37,328 bases of DNA, taken from contig PWXV01000122.1 of NCBI GenBank assembly GCA_003568415.1, positions 1-37,328 of the forward strand, in the 5' to 3' direction. Shown piece after piece: positions 32,627 to 37,328 of the stretch. Both the position numbers and the translations under genes were made by a program. A model generated the notes under the pieces. It had not been told where the DNA came from and ran no database searches. It saw only the letters and a list, made by a program, of their open reading frames with translations. This DNA is from Ignavibacteriales bacterium. GTDB taxonomy: Bacteria; Bacteroidota; Ignavibacteria; T3Sed10-11. Each line of letters opens with the position of its first letter. Position 1 is the stretch's first letter.

Positions 32627-33934
32627 TTATTTTTTCTTAAAAACCAGCGTTAACGGAACACCTTCGAAACCGAAGGCGGCTCTTAATTTCTTTTCCAGAT
32701 AGCGGTGATATGTATCGGGTATAAGTTTGGGGTAATTAGAAAAAAGGGCGAACACAGGCGGATTGCTTCTTACCTGTGTGGCATATTTTATCGATATTTC
32801 TCTTCCACGGGTAGCGGGGGGAGAATTTTCTTTCACGGCATGTGCGATCACTTCATTTAACGCCGATGTTTTTATTTTTTTACCCCGTTCTTTGAATATT
32901 ATTTTTGCTAACTCGATTACTTTTATAATTCGTTGCTTCTCAAGTGCGGATATAAATAAAATCGGTACAAATGAATTTGTGCCGAGTTCCTTCAGTATCG
33001 CTAATTCATATTGACGGGCGGTATGAGTATTCTTCTCAATAAGATCCCATTTATTGACAGCTATCATAATTCCTTTTTTTCGTTTAACCGCTTCGCCGAT
33101 AATTGAAAGATCCTGATGCGATATACCCTGTTCTGCATCGAGCAACAGGACGGCAACATGGCACCGATCGATGCTGCCGAAAGTACGAACGGTGCTAAAA
33201 AATTCAACCGATTCTTTTACCTTGCTGCGTTTCCGTAATCCCGCCGTATCGATCAGGACAATTTCTTCACCGTGATATTTGAGGGTGCTGTCGATAGAAT
33301 CCCTTGTCGTACCCGGAATATCGGTAACAATCGTCCTTTCTGCACCAAGCAATGCGTTGACGAGTGATGATTTTCCGACATTCGGCCGGCCGATAATCGC
33401 AATGTGTAATCTTTCTGTTTCATCTTCCAACTTCCCGTTTTCGGGGATATGTTCAACTACCCTGTCAAGTAAGTCCCCGATATTCCTTCCCATCAACGCA
33501 GATAGAGAGATCGGCTCACCTAATCCTAATGAGTAAAATTGTGAAACTTCGGATTCGTGGACATCTTCATCGACCTTGTTCACGAGTAACAATATTTCTT
33601 TATTTGACTTCCGTAGTATATTTGCAAGTTCTATATCGAGCGGTGTGATCCCTGACTTTGCATCTACCATAAACAGAATTACCGATGCCTGATGAATCGC
33701 AACCTGGGCCTGATCACGAATTGCTTTTTCAAATACATCTCCGGATGCCGGCACAAATCCCCCGGTATCGACAATCACAAATGATTTTCCGGCCCACTCT
33801 GCGTTTTCGTAAATACGATCACGCGTCACACCGGGTTGGTCATCGACAACAACCTTCCTGCTTTGTACAATGCGATTAAAGAGTGTAGATTTGCCGACAT
33901 TGGGTCTGCCGACTATGGCAACTAATCCGTTCAT
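32627..33934 (-). CDS. der: Ribosome assembly GTPase Der (EngA)
   Basis: A 435-residue tandem GTPase. G1 motifs GRPNVGKST/GRPNVGKSS occur twice (about 8-16 and 183-191), each with its own DTAG (IVDTGG and LIDTAG) and NKxD (NKVD and NKWD). The C-terminal KH-like domain follows. Der binds the 50S subunit during assembly and is normally essential. No Shine-Dalgarno is visible before the ATG. The upstream gap holds a strong inverted repeat. It leads der-CoADR-upp. Confidence 0.96.
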   Translation of the reverse strand: MNGLVAIVGRPNVGKSTLFNRIVQSRKVVVDDQPGVTRDRIYENAEWAGKSFVIVDTGGFVPASGDVFEKAIRDQAQVAIHQASVILFMVDAKSGITPLDIELANILRKSNKEILLLVNKVDEDVHESEVSQFYSLGLGEPISLSALMGRNIGDLLDRVVEHIPENGKLEDETERLHIAIIGRPNVGKSSLVNALLGAERTIVTDIPGTTRDSIDSTLKYHGEEIVLIDTAGLRKRSKVKESVEFFSTVRTFGSIDRCHVAVLLLDAEQGISHQDLSIIGEAVKRKKGIMIAVNKWDLIEKNTHTARQYELAILKELGTNSFVPILFISALEKQRIIKVIELAKIIFKERGKKIKTSALNEVIAHAVKENSPPATRGREISIKYATQVRSNPPVFALFSNYPKLIPDTYHRYLEKKLRAAFGFEGVPLTLVFKKK

Positions 33935-34045
33935 TTTGTGTATGATTAAATTTTACAAGTACTTAAATATATAATTTTTCGGGGTGAGTTTCCACTTTTT
34001 CAGAATCAAGTGAAAAGTTTTGGAGGGATAATTACTATACGTTGG

Positions 34046-34087
34046 GTCATCCGTATGGACAATTAGAAACGTGTCCATACGGATGAC
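34046..34087. repeat. Perfect 16-bp inverted repeat with 10-nt loop
   Basis: The left arm is GTCATCCGTATGGACA (34046-34061), the loop AATTAGAAAC is 34062-34071-ish in length, and the right arm is TGTCCATACGGATGAC (34072-34087). All 16 positions pair. It lies in the 161-bp gap between the methyltransferase stop and der. No T-run follows on either strand, so it is not a normal intrinsic terminator. Possible roles are an RNA-stability hairpin, a protein site or a small mobile remnant. Confidence 0.85.
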
Positions 34088-34095
34088 GTGAAAAT

Positions 34096-35340
34096 TTACT
34101 CTTTATGAATTTTCAGAACTCCCAGCAAACCATGTGAGTGCCCTTTTCCTTCCTGAAATGCAAGTTCAAGGGAACGCAATGCATACCCGAGTTGAGGTTC
34201 TATTATGTTAGCACGCGGATCACCAAATTCAATCCATTGAACATTCTCCACGATTCGATCCAGGGTTTTTAAAATATAAAACACTTTTTCATCGACCGAT
34301 GAATACCGCTGTAAAAGATTCTCGTCGGCATTCGGAGAAAGGCGTTCCATTAAAAAATGTACGATATTATTCCAGGCAACCTGTAACTTTTCATAGTATC
34401 TATTTTGTTCGTCAAACCCTTCGACCGGCACATAATTTATGAGAAGGTGTTCAAGATTTGTACGCAAATTATCCTCGTGCAACATATTGGTAAACGCACG
34501 TATCGGCTGTGCATGCTGGTTATATTGCTGTGTATCCATATGGCGTCCCACAAAAACCGACCGATCAAGAAAACGTAACGGTTCTATTTTTACATTTGCA
34601 CGTTTTGAGGCTCGCTCAAAAAGATTGAGCAGTTCATCACGCGACCAATATCGTATCGGAAAGCTTTCCACTTCTTCATGCAAGGCACCATCTTTTATCC
34701 ACGACATTGTATAACTCTGATATGAATCTTCGGGTTTAAGTCCCCAATGACACGGCCATTCATATGAATATTTACCGAGCCAATCTCCGACAACAAGGCT
34801 GCCATCCCGTGCATGTTGTGCTATTTCAATAAGCAGGTTTTCAAGTTTTTCATCATCGAGATGAGATAATGATCCATAGGCACTGTAGTAAAGATCAAAT
34901 GATGGATGTTCATTTGCGCTACCCAGACCATGGTTCAAATCTGCCTGTGCAAACCGAACTTTTTCATTGGCTGAATACATCTCCTGTGCCTGTTTTACCA
35001 TATCGTGTGAGATATCGAGACCGAGATAGCTCCCGAACATATCGGGACCGAGCATATCGTGGTCGTGTGCATCAATTCCGACTTCATCTTTTTTTATTGT
35101 TGTCAACAATTCATAGCCCTGGCCGCTTCCGCATCCGAGATCGACCACACGAAGACGTTCAAGTCTCATCAAACAGTTATGGATTGTATCAAGAAGAAAA
35201 GGACGAATCGCAAACCGCGTAATTTCATCTTCCCAGTATTTTCGTATGTTATCATACTTGCCCCGCAATCCACCTAAATTCTTTTGATAATATCCACTGC
35301 TTACGAATTTACCATATACCGATTGTACATTATCTGGCAT
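34096..35340 (-). CDS. Class I SAM-dependent methyltransferase, unassigned
   Basis: A 414-residue protein. Residues about 60-260 are a Rossmann methyltransferase: motif I VVDLGCGSGQG (65-75), YLGLDIS (105-111), and FAQADLN followed by FDLYYSAYGSLSHLD. The N-terminal 50 residues and the C-terminal 130 or so (about 285-414) are extra to the usual domain and not recognised. A clear AAGGAG lies before the ATG. It starts 23 bp after the osmoprotectant receptor gene in the same direction, suggesting methylation of an osmolyte or of something carried by that transporter. Substrate, including whether it is a small molecule, is unknown. Confidence 0.78.
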   Translation of the reverse strand: MPDNVQSVYGKFVSSGYYQKNLGGLRGKYDNIRKYWEDEITRFAIRPFLLDTIHNCLMRLERLRVVDLGCGSGQGYELLTTIKKDEVGIDAHDHDMLGPDMFGSYLGLDISHDMVKQAQEMYSANEKVRFAQADLNHGLGSANEHPSFDLYYSAYGSLSHLDDEKLENLLIEIAQHARDGSLVVGDWLGKYSYEWPCHWGLKPEDSYQSYTMSWIKDGALHEEVESFPIRYWSRDELLNLFERASKRANVKIEPLRFLDRSVFVGRHMDTQQYNQHAQPIRAFTNMLHEDNLRTNLEHLLINYVPVEGFDEQNRYYEKLQVAWNNIVHFLMERLSPNADENLLQRYSSVDEKVFYILKTLDRIVENVQWIEFGDPRANIIEPQLGYALRSLELAFQEGKGHSHGLLGVLKIHKE

Positions 35341-35363
35341 AAAAACTCCTTAATTATACTATT

Positions 35364-36242
35364 CTAAATCAAACCTTGTTCGGTTAAAAACTCACGCGCG
35401 ACCGATGCCGGTCGGCGGCCATTTCCGTCTACTTCATAATTTAAATATTGCATCATTTCGTCATTAATCAATCCACGTAATGTATTTAAGATTTCTATTA
35501 CCTCGGGTCTGTTTTCCATAACAGAATTATGTACCACTGGCGCCGCATAGTACGGCGGGAAAAAGTCCTGATCATCCTCAAGTATTACAAGATCGAGTGC
35601 AGGGATTCTGCCGTCAGTAGCAAAGCCGCAAATTACATCTACCCTTCCTTCAGCTGCCGCCTGGTACATGAGACCGGGATCCATCTGACGCGGCCGGTCT
35701 TTAAATTCCAATTCGTAGTGATCACGTAATCCAGGATAGCCGTCACTTCGATTGAGAAACTCCGCATCGAACCCTGCGGTCAACTCGTGCGCCTTTTCGA
35801 CCAGATCACTGACTGTTTTGATACCGAGTTCTTCTGCCTGGCTTTCACGCATTGTAAGCGTGTAGGCATTATTAAAGCCAAACGGCCCAAGCCAGTGTAA
35901 GTCCCAGCGTTTACGATACTCCGATGCAACAAATTCATATACTTCGTCCGGATCGGATCGCAGATCCTCATCGAGAATTACAGCCAGTGCCGTGCCGGTA
36001 TACTCGGCATAAATATCTATCGCTCCGGTTCGAAGCGAATTGAAACATACCATTGTACCTGCAAGGTTAAACCGGCGGTCAATCCGAACATCGGTATTCT
36101 CCTCGATCAAAATAGCCATGATCTCACCGATAATAACCTGCTCGGTAAAATTTTTCGAACCGATACGAATCGTATCATCGCCCATATCACCGCACCCGGT
36201 AAACAGTATTCCGGACAGTAGTATTATAATAAGTAATTTCAT
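35364..36242 (-). CDS. Glycine betaine/osmoprotectant ABC transporter, binding lipoprotein
   Basis: A 292-residue OpuAC/OpuBC-type receptor. The lipobox is LFTGC with Cys17. The opening IRIGSKNFTEQVIIGEIMAILIE and the segment GAIDIYAEYTGTALAVIL are typical of the OsmF/ProX-like branch (OpuBC, OpuCC, YehZ). These capture betaine, choline or related compounds. Its ATG overlaps the permease stop by 4 nt. A methyltransferase gene follows after 23 bp. Substrate choice among quaternary amines is not readable from sequence. Confidence 0.92.
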   Translation of the reverse strand: MKLLIIILLSGILFTGCGDMGDDTIRIGSKNFTEQVIIGEIMAILIEENTDVRIDRRFNLAGTMVCFNSLRTGAIDIYAEYTGTALAVILDEDLRSDPDEVYEFVASEYRKRWDLHWLGPFGFNNAYTLTMRESQAEELGIKTVSDLVEKAHELTAGFDAEFLNRSDGYPGLRDHYELEFKDRPRQMDPGLMYQAAAEGRVDVICGFATDGRIPALDLVILEDDQDFFPPYYAAPVVHNSVMENRPEVIEILNTLRGLINDEMMQYLNYEVDGNGRRPASVAREFLTEQGLI

Positions 36243-36874
36243 TGCTGCATACCCTTTCTGCCGGGAGTTAATTTGATCTCGGCTTTGCCGAGTATAAAAT
36301 CGAGCAATAATGCCAGCAGAGCTGCGGGAATCGCTCCTGCAAGGATCAAGTCTGAACGAACCATCGCGATACCTTGAAATATGGGAATACCCAATCCGCC
36401 GGCACCTATCAGACCAACCAGCGTTGCAATCCCTACACAGATCACGGTAGATGTTCGCACACCCGCCATAATGACCGGTACGGCCAACGGGAGCTGTACT
36501 TTCACCAGCAATTGTTTATCGGTCATCCCCATACCTCGCCCCGCTTCTATAATTGCTTTATCAACACCGTTTATCCCGGTAAATGTATTTCGTAGTATTG
36601 GTAACAATGCATACAAAAATAATGCAACGAGCGCCGCACCCACCCCTATTCCGAATATCGGTATCATTAATCCGAGTAATGCAAGACTCGGGATGGTTTG
36701 TATAACACTGGCAACGCCCATGACAGGCCCGGATAATTTTTCACTTCGCGTTAACAAAATACCCGTTGGTATAGCGATGAATGCCGCTGCACCTACGGCG
36801 ATAGCAACCAGGTATACATGCTCGACCGTACGCTCGAGTATTTCCGGATACATTTGAATAACAAATTCTACCAT
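36239..36874 (-). CDS. Glycine betaine/osmoprotectant ABC transporter, permease
   Basis: A 211-residue permease with about six hydrophobic segments. The coupling EAA-type loop EAGRGMGMTDKQLLVKVQLP (about 129-148) is followed by LAVPVIMAGVRT, as in OpuBB/OsmW/YehW. The family forms the membrane pore of osmolyte uptake systems. It overlaps the receptor gene by 4 nt (ATGA at 36239-36242) and starts 12 nt after the ATPase gene. Only one permease is seen in this stretch; a second could lie upstream of the window. Confidence 0.93.
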   Translation of the reverse strand: MVEFVIQMYPEILERTVEHVYLVAIAVGAAAFIAIPTGILLTRSEKLSGPVMGVASVIQTIPSLALLGLMIPIFGIGVGAALVALFLYALLPILRNTFTGINGVDKAIIEAGRGMGMTDKQLLVKVQLPLAVPVIMAGVRTSTVICVGIATLVGLIGAGGLGIPIFQGIAMVRSDLILAGAIPAALLALLLDFILGKAEIKLTPGRKGMQQ

Positions 36875-36886
36875 CGTTTTATTGCA

Positions 36887-37328
36887 TTACTGTTCAATGA
36901 GCTTTGAAATTTCTCTGGTTACCGATGCACGGGTTACTATACCCTGAAGATTATTTTTTGTATCAAACACCGGCACGTTCTGATCATCTGATCTCTTCAA
37001 CGCATCCATAGCATCGATCAGACTGTCATGCGGATGCAACTTTGGTGTTTTTTTGTTTTCCGGGATTTTTTCATCGGTTTTTTCTATTATTGAATCTATT
37101 CGAGTCGTTAATAATTCAAGTTGGAAACGGTGTTGTGAAAAAAAAGATGTAACCCTATCATGTGCCGGATTTTTTATTACTTCTGCCGGTTTACCTACCT
37201 GTAAAATCTTGCCTGCATCCATAACAGCAATCCGGTCACCTACTTTAACCGCTTCAAAAATATCGTGCGTGACAAAAACCACAGTCTTATCGAGTTCATT
37301 CCACAATGGTGATAACTCATCCTGCAAA
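36887..37328 (-). CDS. Osmoprotectant ABC transporter ATP-binding protein, partial
   Basis: The C-terminal 146 residues or so of an OpuCA/OsmV-like ATPase; the N-terminus with Walker A and B is beyond the window edge. The visible part has the H-loop VVFVTHDIFEAVKVGDRIAVMDAGKILQVGKPAEVIKNPAH, typical of this branch, then a single CBS-like half (about 90-140: DSLIDAMDALKRSDDQNVPVFDTKNNLQGIVTRASV). Tandem CBS domains in OpuA sense ionic strength; only one CBS repeat is visible here. It precedes the permease by 12 nt. Confidence 0.88.
   Translation of the reverse strand, partial: LQDELSPLWNELDKTVVFVTHDIFEAVKVGDRIAVMDAGKILQVGKPAEVIKNPAHDRVTSFFSQHRFQLELLTTRIDSIIEKTDEKIPENKKTPKLHPHDSLIDAMDALKRSDDQNVPVFDTKNNLQGIVTRASVTREISKLIEQ

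Noticed and set aside
34046-34087. Calling the inverted repeat a Rho-independent terminator
   Set aside because: The stem is strong, but neither strand has a following T-run.
36887-37328. Treating the ATPase fragment as a complete 146-residue protein starting near 37327
   Set aside because: The visible part begins just before the H-loop, so Walker A and B must lie beyond the window edge.

Overview
The window looks like a chromosomal segment of an uncultured or little-studied bacterium of the FCB (Bacteroidota/Ignavibacteria/Calditrichota-like) group. The evidence is a DUF5683 envelope protein, a long M14 peptidase with signal peptide, a six-domain S1 protein in a cmk-ispH-rpsA block, and moderate-to-low G+C. 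The phylum is an inference; no rRNA is present to decide it. Shine-Dalgarno sequences (GGAGG type) are visible before many genes and absent before others. Most genes are on the minus strand and densely packed, with frequent 4-nt ATGA/GTGA overlaps. I see no tRNA, rRNA, CRISPR array, prophage or insertion sequence.

Layout from left to right. (1) Positions 1-1839, minus strand: a dsrC / membrane cytochrome b (DsrM/HdrE/NarI-like) / Fe-S protein (DsrK/HdrD-like) operon, with the last gene cut by the window edge. This is the most striking metabolic module. (2) Positions 1840-2431: a 592-bp gene-free stretch carrying degenerate repeat arms. (3) Positions 2432-5798, minus strand: a coupled operon of exported RidA-like lipoprotein, ParA-type ATPase, acyltransferase-3 and patatin. 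(4) Positions 5989-6261, plus strand: a small membrane protein. (5) Positions 6258-10497, minus strand: an APH-fold protein lacking its catalytic Asp, an M50-like membrane metalloprotease and a large secreted M14 peptidase. (6) egtD at 10701-11687, plus strand, a solitary histidine trimethyltransferase. (7) Positions 11782-15430, minus strand: Dabb protein, THEP1-type NTPase, SppA and an EamA transporter. (8) Positions 15574-16983, plus strand: a secreted M28 peptidase.

(9) Positions 16986-22304, minus strand: a six-gene operon mtaB, DUF5683, truA, corC/hlyC-like, nadD, macro domain (tRNA modification plus NAD/ADP-ribose metabolism). It starts directly after the rpsA terminator. (10) Positions 22385-26067, minus strand: cmk-ispH-rpsA. 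(11) A TrmH-family methyltransferase on plus at 26128-26673, divergent from cmk. (12) Positions 26679-30482, minus strand: a relA/spoT, HU, ruvX, AlbA_2 operon behind a recognisable sigma70-like promoter. (13) Positions 30606-33934, minus strand: der, CoA-disulfide-reductase-like flavoprotein, upp. (14) Positions 34096-37328, minus strand: a glycine betaine/osmoprotectant ABC transporter (ATPase partial, permease, lipoprotein receptor) followed by an unassigned methyltransferase.

The core of the window is housekeeping (translation, stringent response, nucleotide and NAD metabolism). The accessory interest lies in the Dsr-like module, the ParA/acyltransferase/patatin cluster, the pseudokinase-like APH protein, the variant macro domain, the methyltransferase tied to the osmolyte transporter, and several non-coding palindromes.
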